Assembly (NCBI RefSeq): GCF_921293095.1
Contig: NC_060254.1
Span: 62,976,069-63,040,068, forward strand
Length of the DNA: 64,000 bases
From: Ischnura elegans
Lineage: Eukaryota; Arthropoda; Insecta; Odonata; Coenagrionidae
Reading direction: 5' to 3'
In this document: in pieces, positions 47,101-54,282 of the stretch
How positions within the stretch are numbered: the stretch's first letter is position 1
Layout: each line of letters starts with the position of its first letter
Position numbers and translations under genes: made by a program
The notes under the pieces: generated by a model
What the model was told of the DNA's origin: nothing
The model's input: only the letters and a program-made list of their open reading frames with translations
The model's database searches: none

Positions 47101-47680
47101 TTAGGTGGAAAAGGGAACTTCTTAGTCTCAACCTCGCCCGAATAAAGACATCTTATTATTATTAAAATGCCACCTGTACAATTCATCATTGTCTAACCCG
47201 CATGCCCCTTCTTAAGTTCAAACATTTTGTTTTCTGTTTTGTTTTTTTGATTTTGTTTTTTATTTATTGTGTTATCTTTAAGGTTGTATTTACTTACGGA
47301 TAAAAAAACAATGTTAAATTCTCAATGCCGTTTTTTGTTGTGAATTAAATAAATATAAATAAACAATATGTATAATCTGTCATACAGAAGATGAAGGAGG
47401 GACGAAAAAATGAAATATAATTTAGGGAGAGGAAATAAAAAAATGGGCTGTGAATATGGTGCTCAAAACACTGTTCCATTACCAATGACGAATATGACGG
47501 GGACCCTTGGCGACTCGAAGGCGATGGGTGCGGCGAGTGCAGCATCCGCTGGACCAGGAGATTGCCCTCTTCTGTTCGATGTGTTCGACGCTGCTCGGGA
47601 TGAGTCGTCATCTTCCTCTTCGCTGCTCTCGTCTCCACGGGTGCTCGATTTCTGCTGTTCTGTGAATGTGATTTGCATTT
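22740..47680 (-). CDS. AK5: AK5-like two-domain adenylate kinase, nine exons (5' end incomplete)
   Basis: Minus-strand exons 47483-47680, 44026-44136, 43255-43397, 32291-32473, 29399-29660, 28049-28323, 26112-26231, 25841-26005 and 22740-23159 join in phase to 624 codons plus TAG. Adenylate kinases move phosphate between ATP and AMP in the cytosol. Domain 1 has a full P-loop GGPGSGKVTHC, LLQQYAVGSDLKDMGELSSK, LISGFPRNMRDVVEYSEK and YFDQQGMLIAIDGERDPSEV. Domain 2 has PPVIWILGGPGSNKASLC, STGEMAPE, ILIDGYPRDLGQLTSFETK, QLGRGHLDDNVPAFRRRLQL and IIVDGDTDSPSVQDEF. It closely resembles the AK5-like protein of insects (Drosophila CG9541 type; recognition, not alignment). Oddities: domain 1 lacks the Arg-rich LID motif and reads SGFPR for DGYPR; domain 2 has Asn for the P-loop Gly, a long insertion after the P-loop, and His for the LID Arg. 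One or both sites are therefore probably weak or inactive. Confidence 0.9.
23286..23491. mobile_element. Nested palindromic MITE
   Basis: The outer ends TAAGATGATAC (23286-23296) and GTATCATCTTA (23481-23491) are inverted. Inside, CCAGGTAAAGTTTAAG (23387-23402) faces CTTAAACTTTACCTGG (23422-23437), and a further imperfect arm pair (ctttacctaaaggtggttga / tcaccaccaggtaaag) lies at about 23307-23400. It behaves as two adjoining hairpins within one element, in the last AK5-like intron. Confidence 0.7.
23960..24070 (-). mobile_element. tRNA-derived SINE, minus strand
   Basis: On the minus strand a B box GGTTCGAATCC (complement of 24002-24012) lies 3' of GCACGTCAAACGCAATTGGAAGATC and is followed by the tail GATATTTTTCATGGGGAAC. 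The same tail follows the SINE at 25.6 kb in the opposite orientation, so both belong to one family. Confidence 0.65.
24206..25299. mobile_element. Transposon with about 175-bp inverted arms and internal direct repeats
   Basis: 24206-24381 and 25126-25299 are inverted copies (AATCGAAAAAAGCTGGACAA inwards to AATTTCGCAAAAATTGCC) with scattered mismatches. Inside, 24512-24605 and 24870-24965 are direct copies sharing AAATATCTCGAGGTAACTC, AAATTTCGA and AACAGGGTCC(G/A)CCAT. No transposase is visible. Size about 1.1 kb; its true ends may lie slightly outside. It sits in the last AK5-like intron. Confidence 0.78.
25590..25700 (+). mobile_element. tRNA-derived SINE, plus strand
   Basis: The B box GGTTCGAATCC (25635-25645) lies in a T-arm-like CCGGGTTCGAATCCCGG, followed by ATATTTTTTCATGGTGAACTTC. 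The A-box half is degraded. Same 3' tail as the 24.0-kb SINE. Confidence 0.65.
25841..26005 (-). CDS. AK5: AK5-like exon 8: LID of domain 2
   Basis: Acceptor gcgttacag before 26005, donor ATT|gtaagt at 25840, phase 0. It encodes YGQQPMLILLDCSKLQLGRG, HLDDNVPAFRRRLQLFRELT and LPMLKMLDQSNRLII. The usual GRxDDN reads GHLDDN, so one catalytic Arg is His. The intron to exon 7 is only 106 bp. Confidence 0.94.
26112..26231 (-). CDS. AK5: AK5-like exon 7: DGYPR motif of domain 2
   Basis: Acceptor ttttccag before 26231, donor AAG|gtgggt at 26111, phase 0 on both sides, 40 codons. It encodes GDVEGIVESQMERSAQDGAK and GILIDGYPRDLGQLTSFETK with an intact AMP-binding DGYPR. Confidence 0.94.
26308..26356. 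repeat. Perfect 23-bp palindrome with 3-base spacer
   Basis: The arms 26308-26330 and 26334-26356 are exact reverse complements (TAACTGCGCTTTCACATTC...), separated only by AGA. It is 77 bases upstream of AK5-like exon 7 on the transcribed strand, so the hairpin would form in the pre-mRNA close to the branch/acceptor region. Confidence 0.85.
26726..26850. repeat. Dispersed repeat copy B (partner at 16.1 kb)
   Basis: Shares ordered blocks with 16104-16235, including TTATGATCG, GCATCATTA and GAAGATGGCCGGCGGTTT. Diverged; family unknown. Confidence 0.55.
27240..28029. mobile_element. GC-richer segment between 17-bp direct repeats
   Basis: TAAAAATATGTTCTGCT occurs at 27240-27256 and again at 28013-28029. 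The 756 bases between are GC-richer than the intron (especially 27480-27640 and 27810-27850). A 17-bp duplication is typical of LINE-type target-site duplications, but no reverse transcriptase is seen, so this could be a 5'-truncated or non-coding retroposon. Confidence 0.45.
27818..27829. promoter_or_regulatory. CRE palindrome overlapping an E-box
   Basis: TGACGTCACGTG holds a full cAMP-response element (TGACGTCA) that shares CA with a CACGTG E-box. It lies in the GC-richer insert 220 bases downstream of AK5-like exon 6. It is a site by motif only; function unproven. Confidence 0.35.
28049..28323 (-). CDS. AK5: AK5-like exon 6: P-loop 2 with Gly-to-Asn change and insertion
   Basis: Acceptor ttcccgcag before 28323, donor GAG|gtacga at 28048. 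It gives GGPGSNKASLC after splicing (canonical GGPGSGKGTQC), WVQLSIGRTLRAMA, then about 35 extra residues (IPADKRTPIRLL...) before LLSTGEMAPE. Clearly the most GC-rich exon. Confidence 0.92.
28455..28540 (-). mobile_element. tRNA-derived SINE, minus strand
   Basis: On the minus strand GGGGTAAAGTCCTCGCCTCC is followed by a B box GAGTTCGAGTCC (complement of 28488-28499). It looks like a tRNA-type body with variable-loop region; the tail was not identified. Confidence 0.5.
28966..29224. mobile_element. MITE with ATATGAGGACCC ends
   Basis: The ends ATATGAGGACCCTAGA and TCTAGGGGTCCTCATAT are inverted with one indel. A second inverted pair inside (about 29029-29062 and 29131-29163, TGGTTGGTGG ... 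CCACCAACCA with ATAATATTG.TGTGG) makes nearly the whole element fold back. Confidence 0.72.
29399..29660 (-). CDS. AK5: AK5-like exon 5: end of domain 1, linker, start of P-loop 2
   Basis: Acceptor tatttttcag before 29660, donor G|gtaagc at 29398. It encodes IDGERDPSEVYEDFKAIVYR, an interdomain linker rich in polar residues, and YPPVIWILG. GC-richer than its introns. Confidence 0.92.
29700..30530. other. AK5-like intron 4-5, AT-rich part
   Basis: Low-complexity, T-rich sequence with partial internal duplication (ttcagttctttt... and tgaatgaca/tgaatgata..cgttgttac at about 29938-29980 and 30100-30145). No gene. Confidence 0.4.
30552..31108. mobile_element. 557-bp near-perfect palindrome (fold-back element)
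   Basis: Left arm 30552-30826 and right arm 30856-31108 are reverse complements over practically their whole length (AACGACTTCGTTTTCTTCC at both outer ends), with differences mainly in the G/C-run near 30707 and a few substitutions. The spacer is only about 29 bases. GAAGTAGGGCAT occurs outside on both sides (30531-30542 and 31160-31171). No protein is encoded. Transcription of the AK5-like intron would produce a hairpin of about 250 bp. Confidence 0.9.
31172..32290. other. AK5-like intron 4-5, right part
   Basis: AT-rich, short chance frames only; nothing recognised. Confidence 0.4.
32291..32473 (-). CDS. AK5: AK5-like exon 4: LID and C-terminal part of domain 1
   Basis: Acceptor tcattacag before 32473, donor GCA|gtaatt at 32290. 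It encodes IKVVTGVILVSWRRKVLERQ, then YGAKLGHVILRVARMELRYF and AEYFDQQGMLIA. The LID region lacks the GRxDDN motif, as if shortened. Confidence 0.92.
32474..34954. other. AK5-like intron 3-4, first part
   Basis: AT-rich with a GC-richer island at 33340-33630 and G/C runs near 34785. No recognisable protein. Exons 3 and 4 join directly in phase, so no exon is required here. Confidence 0.4.
34963..35250. mobile_element. hAT-type MITE, copy 2
   Basis: Same family as 18954-19256 in the same orientation (gtttgggggataa, agtgtaaggatt, aactcaccatttt, attccataccccca, gctgcgc). The flanks TTCAGAAT (34955-34962) and TTCAGAAG (35251-35258) match at 7 of 8 positions. Its left end has decayed more than that of copy 1. 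Confidence 0.8.
36135..36480 (-). pseudogene. Retrotransposon restriction-like endonuclease remnant
   Basis: Read on the minus strand: CKIYYDLSIITDKTVHSNRP, DLVVQDKTHNETYLIDIAVP, N, then KMEKYEELKNEIKR and, in a shifted frame, IPIIISATVVVPHSIHQGLQ followed by TIGLP. The PD...(14)..D spacing (RPDLVV...YLIDIAVP) is that of the PD-(D/E)XK-like endonuclease at the C-terminus of R2/NeSL/Dong-type non-LTR retrotransposons, and this exact block recurs in insect retroelement proteins. Two in-frame stops and one frameshift make it dead. It lies on the coding strand of the AK5-like gene within its largest intron. Confidence 0.7.
36479..36498. repeat. (TTA)n microsatellite
   Basis: Six to seven TTA units directly beside the retroelement remnant; a shorter (ATT)n tract with an A run lies at about 35965-35998. 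Confidence 0.8.
37985..38065 (-). mobile_element. tRNA-derived SINE, minus strand
   Basis: The minus strand reads TAAGTGGTAGACCATTGGG (A-box half), then GGGTTCCCGGTTTAATTCC (B-box half, complement of 38014-38032). A tRNA-like body in an AK5-like intron. Confidence 0.55.
39758..40345. repeat. Two diverged direct copies about 480 bp apart
   Basis: 39758-39870 and 40236-40345 share, in order, GTCTAAAACAGATCGAT / ATCTAAAATAGATCGAT, a C/T-rich stretch, ACGCATGAGAGATGGCA / ACACATGAGAGATGGCA and ATCATCAC. A local tandem duplication or two copies of one unclassified repeat. Confidence 0.6.
43255..43397 (-). CDS. AK5: AK5-like exon 3: AMP-binding part of domain 1
   Basis: Acceptor gcatttcag before 43397, donor AAG|gtaaat at 43254. 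It encodes LKDMGELSSKTVIEVLMLEM, then AEAYLISGFPRNMRDVVEYS. The position of the invariant Asp in the usual DG(Y/F)PR motif is Ser here. Confidence 0.93.
44026..44136 (-). CDS. AK5: AK5-like exon 2: P-loop 1
   Basis: Acceptor gattttcag before 44136, donor G|gtaagt at 44025. It completes GGPGSGKVTHC and continues DNLALERPVIVHINMADLLQ, the ATP-binding loop and first AMP-binding helix of domain 1. Confidence 0.93.
44530..44760 (+). pseudogene. LINE reverse transcriptase C-terminal tail
   Basis: The frame 44567-44749 encodes YLRYDGLIKTIIVGYVNGKN, GKRRPQIKYMEKVKMD and DLKRLAEMES. The (H)xMRHDGLxKTxxEGxxxGKRxRGRPRxxYxxQV...LKRLAEDRxxWR pattern is the tail of many insect LINE ORF2 proteins. Only the extreme C-terminus is left. 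Confidence 0.7.
44950..45419. mobile_element. Internally deleted mariner element
   Basis: The ends CGAGGTACATTCGGAAAGTAA and TTACTTTCTGAAATTACCTCG are inverted, similarity extends about 100 bases inwards, and TA lies outside both (44948-44949 and 45420-45421), the Tc1/mariner target. Inside on the plus strand are EEGVQ and, one base shifted, LVPRYEKCLENHGIYVEKL, the C-terminal end of mariner transposase (PRYxKCLxxxGDYVEK). The N-terminal and DDD core are gone: 470 bp versus about 1.3 kb for a full copy. Confidence 0.85.
45425..45580 (-). pseudogene. Second LINE reverse transcriptase tail, opposite strand
   Basis: On the minus strand: HIMRRDGRMKTVDEGELAGE, KGKGRHPISDTGKVMKNL. Same tail pattern as the 44.5-kb fragment but in the opposite orientation and abutting the mariner right end, so these are independent LINE relics with mariner between them. 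Confidence 0.65.
46260..46724 (+). pseudogene. LINE ORF2 C-terminal remnant
   Basis: The frame 46260-46568 encodes FFLAVVRHLIPTLRYYAQDS and GIFNITNCRVLSDLMFLHGL, like the LGLxxLxxRRxxxDLxFLHKLxNG segment near the end of CR1/jockey-type reverse transcriptase proteins. A second frame (46561-46824) continues it after a shift (NSMASKIPSLDLLSSATIFK). Broken by frameshift and by the MITE that follows. Confidence 0.55.
46725..46987. mobile_element. MITE inserted into the LINE remnant
   Basis: About 40-bp inverted ends (ATATCGATGGCTAAGTT / ACTTAGCCATCGATAT, continuing to ACACGTATCTCAA) at 46725 and 46987. LINE-like sequence lies on both sides. Confidence 0.75.
47060..47175 (+). mobile_element. LINE 3' end with (TTA)n tail
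   Basis: AACCTCGCCCGAATAAAGAC followed by ATCTTATTATTATTAAA resembles the C-terminal/3' end and TTA-repeat tail of insect LINEs. Probably the end of the 46.3-kb LINE, displaced by the MITE. Confidence 0.5.
47483..47680 (-). CDS. AK5: AK5-like exon 1 of the supported set: acidic linker and start of P-loop 1
   Basis: Acceptor ttttaacag before 47680, donor G|gtaatg at 47482. It encodes MQITFTEQQKSSTR, an acidic/Ser run (ESSEEEDDDSS), then RVPVIFVIG, where the P-loop is split by the intron. Two bases precede the ATG inside the exon, so an upstream exon ending in phase 1 is expected, or this ATG is the start and the exon is 5' UTR-linked. Confidence 0.85.
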
Positions 47681-48540
47681 CTGTTAAAATAAGTGCCGTT
47701 TTTCACACTTACTCGCTTGCGCTCGCCTGGGATTTTTTTCTGAAAATTTTTGTTGAACCCTATGACGCAACACCGTATCTCCCTCCGTTGTTGAGATTAT
47801 AATTCACGAAATAGTGAAGTTGAACGATTTGGACAAAAATTTAAAGTGCCCCGATTGGTCTGACAATTGGTTTCTCAGCGTATCACGTGGTATAGAATCA
47901 AGAAGATACAAAATTTAGTTCTTCGACAATGTAGTGTTTCCAATGGTTGCAAACGATTTTTGGGGGAGTCGAGTCTATGAATTTTTGTCTTATCTTGTCA
48001 CGTTCACCCCAAATATTTTTATTAATTAGTCAGTCAGTGGTCGGCGGTGGGTTTTATAGTTTGCAGATAATTGTGGTCCGAAGCGAATAATTTTCCCGGC
48101 GAATAATTTTCTCAGTCTTATCCGACTCGCTATCATGTAAGTAATTCAATGTTATTAGACGTTCCGGGTAAACAATCGCAGTGTATTATCCCTGATAATG
48201 AACGGCGATTGGATCTCACTCTTACTATTGAATGTAAACGATAACCCATGTCCAAAATTAAGGATAAAGTCTGAAGAATCGATTATGATTGATAGTGGAT
48301 AGTGAATGTCGACTCCTTGTATAGTCCCGTGTGGTGATGATTCAGCGGAGATGATTACGGGATATTCACTGCGTGTGTCCATCTTTTTAAGCAATGATAC
48401 GTTTGTAATCTGGCAACACGGGACAAATTAAACAACCTCTTGAGTCACCTCAACGATAACCTCAGAATAACTCAAATAAGTTCACAATGGAAATATAAGT
48501 GGACAAGCATGAACCCATTTTAGACGTCCTATTTTAGAGG

Positions 48541-48990
48541 AAGAATATTGGCACTCTGGTTCACACTGTGTTCCGGAAAAAGACCCATACAGATAGTAAC
48601 CTTCACACATCGTCACATCATCACGGCCAACAGAAGCCATCGGCGTTTGGAACCCTTCTCGGACTAGTAATAATCTTATCGGTCGCCTCTACTCTGGAGA
48701 AAGAGCAACTACAACTTTGGAAAACACAACGGATTCCACCTAAACGTCAAATGTCGTTCTCAAAGAAAAAAAAATTGACGAGGTCCTGAAAAGGACCAAA
48801 AACCATGCACCTGAAGATGCTGAGAAGCATTCGGCATTTGCCTTCCTTCCATATGCTGCAGAGAAAAGCGAAAAGATCGCTCTGGTGATATCAAAACGTG
48901 ATATAAATACGAGATTTAATTCTGTAAAAAGACCATCAGCCTTCTATGCAAAGCAAAGGAATGAGTTTCCGCAGGAACCCAATGTGAGGG
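48541..48990 (+). pseudogene. Penelope-like retroelement remnant
   Basis: The plus-strand frame from about 48550: GTLVHTVFRKKTHTDSNLHT, SSHHHGQQK, SAFGTLL, matching the conserved G(S/T)LxHxVYRKxTHTDRYLHxxSHHHPxQK block of insect retroelement proteins that combine reverse transcriptase with a GIY-YIG endonuclease. After frameshifts, AFLPYAAEKSEKIALVISKR, DINTRF and KRPSAF fit the region before GIY-YIG. Decayed; the GIY-YIG domain itself is not seen. Confidence 0.6.
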
Positions 48991-49219
48991 ATAACAAGTT
49001 AACTAAAACAGTGGCAGTGCATACGTTCGTTTGGACTTGAAGTTTGCATCAGTGGTTAAAAAGTATACCCATCAATTAAGGCTGACTACGCCCTCTCAAT
49101 GGATTACAAAATTGAATGAACTTTTAAGTACCTATTTAAAAATTTATTTATTTTTCTCAGTGTTAAAAGACAGCTCAGATATATTATTAGTGGAAAATTT
49201 CCAATATAATTAAAACCAG

Positions 49220-52200
49220 TGACGGTCGTCTTTTCCATGCCTTTTAACTGATTTCACTTTTTTCATCCTACCAAATTGAATGCATAACGCCAATACGAGA
49301 AAAATAATCAAGAAAACCTATCCAATGGTTGTACTGACAAATCCCCTTACTTGGGGAATTTGAGCTAATTCTATGTGCTCACAGGCCTAATTGGCTAAAA
49401 TATTAGCCCAAATACTGTTCTTTATATTTGAGCTGAATTTTTTATTTTACTTTTTATGTTTGGAGTAACTGCTCTTAGTCTTATTGTAGTTTCCCTTATA
49501 TGAAGATTTTATTTTAAGTTCCATTCGTTAATGACGATCAGGTAAGCTTTTTTGAACTGTCCCCCCAATTAGTTCAACTTTTATGTTTTACAGGATATAT
49601 ATATATTTTTTTTTTTTTTGTATAGTACACCTAGTATATATGACTCGAGTGAAGGATACCAATGTTAAATAATTTTATTCCAATAACTCACCATTGTTAC
49701 AATTTCTTTTGTTCATCATCAAAGTGGAGATATAACCCCAAAATAAACTAGATTGTGCCAAAAAAAATCTGGATTCATTCCCTTGTTATTTTCGCAAATA
49801 TTCACATACCATTTGTTTTGGGTTCTTTCCCTTGCGGGTGGGAAATGTGGGTGTATAATGAGTATTCTTATATACGTATTTTGTCGGAATGGAGTTGAGG
49901 AAATAGAAGTTGGAACTGGATTCAATAGGCGCCAAGATGGATCGATAATAAAACTTCTTACTCGACGAAAGCACGGAAGTGCTGTCTATATGACATCAAA
50001 GGAGGATTCAATATCCAACCAGGAAATGCTGAAACTCGCGGTAATTCCTTAGCCTTCGAGGTGGAAAAAAGTTCTTTTGTTACCACACTTACGTGGTTAC
50101 AAATCCCTTTAATGAATTACTACTTCTCATATAAAAAGTGGCCCATCTATCATGAGTAGTATTTCATCCAGCATTAATAGCAGATCCGAAAGATGGCTAA
50201 TATAATTACAGTAGGTCCATTCTATATTTTCTCATTTTTTTGCGTGTTATATTTTCAGTGCTTCTCAATATTGGTTTCTCCAAATACCAATAATCCACTT
50301 AATTTACGATAAAATAAGTTAGTGTATATTATTTTCTTCATTTTCTTCAGAACTTGATTTTTTAAAGATTATGTAGCGCTGCCCATGATATTAGGTACTC
50401 AGCGAGGCGCTTATTCCGAGAATTTTTATATTTGGGAGGTACAAATCTAATGGTTAATTTGACGGTCAAAAATACTCCTATTCCGGGATTTAACTAAAAA
50501 TCGAATCAGAAACAATGACGGGGAGGTAAAAGAGCAAAACCATTATTCTAAAATGGAAGGATTATGTAGGAGTAATTATGATATACAAACAGGTTAGAGT
50601 TAAATGCAATATATTGGATTTTATTACTTTTATTAATAGTTTTACCGTATCATAATGGAATAAATTCTTGTGAGGACTAGGGGTAATGGTATTTTCCTAT
50701 CGAAGATACGATATTTTTACGAAGAATTTATAGTATCACAGGCAAGAAAGCAGTTATCACGGTTTTTTAATTGGCAATCATCAGTGGAGTTAATTAAAAA
50801 CCTTGATACTATTCCTCTTAATTTTATTTGCAGTGCTTAATGATACATAATTTGGTATTTCCAGAAATAATAACGCGTTTTCTATGATCATGACTTTGCA
50901 GCCTAATTATATTTGATGCCTCCTTAATATCTGATCCACATCTACATATTCCCCCGCAAACCGCCTCAATGAACATGTGGCGGGTATTTCAGGACACCAG
51001 TTGCTAATATATAAGGAAACGAGTCGATAGGCGCTTGATTTCATCAAGCGGGTTCGAGAGGGGGGTTGGAACATGTTTGTGTCACGCGTGTTTGAGTATT
51101 GGGTCCATAAGTTGCTAAAAAAGGGAAAGAAAACACTTACAATATCGTTTTAATAGATGAAGTAGACGGAGGATACGCTCTTTCGCTCTCAACAATACTT
51201 AACGTCGTCTTAGTAACCACGATGATATAAGCGTTAAGACCGTTTTGAATAGAATATTTACTTAATGGAGAGAAATATAAAATTAACGACGGATGCACTT
51301 GTGAAATCTCGCCGATTTTTCGTATTTTGACCTTTGTCCTAGAATTGTAGCTTTTCTCTTTCTGATTATGAAGATTTGAACCCAACATACTTAAAAAAAT
51401 ATAACAGCTTTTTTTTTACTATCGGACTGAGACCAATTCAATGCACCAATACCCAGCCGATCAAGTAAATTTCGAAGACAGAAATCCAAAAAGCGCGGAT
51501 ATATTAAATGTTACCACTTTTCAACCGAGAAAAGCTCAAACGCTCTGTCCCCAAAATCCAGCATTCGCATATTCCTTGAGGTTTATTTATAAAAATTCGA
51601 CAATTCATACACATCATAACTGTTCATCTATTCTTAAATATATGAGTGCGGAATAATCTGAAAGATAGCTATCGCCTGGCCTGTAAATTATTTTCACACA
51701 CAGCCATAAAATTAGCTATTCTAAAACATGCTCTTATTTGTGAGGTGGGTGATGGCAATATGAACGCGAAATATCGGGATACAAAAGTATCACCATGCAC
51801 GAAAGTTTTTTTTAATTAACAATACACATGAAAATAGATATTCTAAAATATATTTTTATTATCAATGAATAGATGGCGCCACCAACGCAAATCAGCGTAA
51901 CACGGCTTTCATAACCGGTCGCGCAAGATTTTTTCATAATCATTACATATTCACAGCAAATTGTCTTCGCCGAAATAACTCAATTTTTGGTTATGGCATT
52001 CATTTGTCGTGACGCCTTACGCGAACTTTGTTAGATATCGATTCCCGACTACTTGAATCCCATATAATGTAAAACATTCTTAAACGATGAATTACGTGAC
52101 GGTGTAGTCTCCGTAACCCCAAATTTCAGCGTTGGTAAAGAAGTATGCAACAGGCATAACATATAGGCCCTACGCATGCTAGAAAATGTAATTACAGATT

Positions 52201-54280
52201 TTAATAGCAAACTATCCGTAATTTTGTGTAGTTAAATAACCACGGGAAAAAGCAACCCTGGTATATAATGGTCAGTATTACCGGTTACTATGATTGAAAT
52301 TATTCCGCACATTAGGCAATCAATAATGCGGCTGAAATGATTTGATGAAAGAATGGGTAAGGATGCGCCTTGAATATTGAATTTTTCGTATTTCAATGAT
52401 GCATAATGTAGTATGTAATTTTGGAAAGGAGATATATTATCAAAGGGAAATTAAAACTGTTAAAACCAATCAAATATAAAAAATACATAAATACAGTTAA
52501 GCATTTTGAAATGGTGTAATGCATGCAAACGTCATTGAAAGTAAAAAAATAAGTCAATGTTTAAACCAAAATAATGAATTGGTTACGCTCACGTGTAGTA
52601 GAGTTGGTTTACCAGACATCAACAATCACTTCCAGCCTTAGCAACCACTTCGAAATCCAGAATGAAATCGTACGTAAAAACGATATGAGTGTATCGCCAT
52701 TTACGTTACATTGAAATTAAATGTCGATATAAAATGAAAACTATGGTTGCCATGGAGCCCTTATTATAAAGAAACATCTATATTACCGATCAGGCACTAC
52801 CCTGAAAATTACGGACAGGTACGGTCAATAGCCAAGGAGAAAATGAGTCCTATCGATATAATTTCATATCGATATATTTTCATTAGGAATCGTTACTCAT
52901 CAAAATTATTTGCATGTGTGCATAGAGCTTTTCTATCTTACCAATATATTAAAATTTATATGCCCGTAACTATGTAAATAAGTCTAAAAAAGGGATCTAT
53001 CGAATGCACACTTTGATCGATAATTACTTCGGCTCTAATCATTAGATCCGCTTGATTTAACATTTGTCTGATAAAACACATTATCAGATTTTATATATTG
53101 ACTTTCATATTCAAAACTTGATTAACAATAAAGTTATTAGCGATTAAAGCGTAACTAAGGAGATTAGTATCGATATAACTCGCACATGAATCGATCGAGC
53201 GAAATGGTCATCATTGCAAAAGTTGACTTTTTTGATAAAAGTAATACCCTGAAAATTTCATTCATCTAGCTGAAACGGTTGCTAAGATATCCAAGATTGT
53301 ATGCTCCACAAAAAAAATGGCGACAATGATTTTTCGCGTGCAGGATATTTTTCGGAATTTTATTATGAATTAACAACGATGGTTACGGGAAAAGTAAGGT
53401 AGATAGTTAGGGTACGGATTACCCTCTACGGTTTTTCTAGGAGATTCCAAATTTTCATATGGCACATGTCTCAACGCCGAAATCAGAGTTTGAAAATTCG
53501 CCCTTCACGACAATGTAAAATCGAAATCGTTTATTCCTCGGAATTGTTTCGACGTATGAACATTTCAAGATAGCCAAAAAATCAACCAAAAAATCCTACA
53601 CCTTATATTTCAAGGAATTTGTCCTACGATTATTGCAAGTTGGTCAAAAAAATTCCTAAACTTTTTCCATAAGAAAAGGATAGAAAACGTTCAAAAAATA
53701 ATAAAAAATACTAAATATCAATTGGTCGCCATGACAGCCGTACCAAAAAATCGACCAAAAAATCTACTTTATGTCCATTGAATATCATGTTCCTCAGACG
53801 TTTAAAAGCACAAAATAAAAGCGAAAAAGTTTTAGTCCCATAAGGCTCCCATGTTAATTCAAGTCGATATATCTCGAAAAATGATCTTCTTTTTCAAGTT
53901 TTCAGGTTTTTTCTCCCGATGATTTTTTTTTACTTTTACGTTCAATAAGCCAAATACCCACGCCTATCACAGTTTGGGCTGCGAAATTGTATCAATGAGT
54001 CAGTCAGTGAGTGAAATTGCCATCTTATATTAGCTTAATGCTCCAACGAAGTTCCACCTAGCTTTTATTAAAGTCCTTTATTGTTCGGGGGAAAAACGAA
54101 TTCCCATAACAACCCGTTCGACAAAGTATCTCTCTTCACTTATCGTTTCTATAGGACCTGGAAATATAGTGAGGTTTTTATATGATATTCTCTACGTCGC
54201 TCTTAAAGATATCTTTTCTCAATTGCTCAAGCGATAACGTAATTTGATAACTTTCTGTGTCAAGCACGTTGCATACTTGC
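49220..54280. other. AT-rich stretch, no gene recognised
   Basis: About 5 kb of mostly AT-rich DNA with A/T runs (a TA-rich and T run near 49595-49620). A strong donor-like GATATT|gtaagtg on the minus strand (about 51137) follows a minus-strand open frame (51137-51388), but its phase does not fit AK5-like exon 1. If the upstream exon candidates are right, this is AK5-like intron. Confidence 0.4.
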
Positions 54281-54282
54281 AA

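Noticed and set aside
51137..51388. Minus-strand frame ending in a strong gtaagtg donor, as a possible AK5-like first exon
   Set aside because: It ends in phase 2 in its own frame, whereas the next exon (47680) needs phase 1. No protein similarity. A non-coding first exon remains possible but is unsupported.
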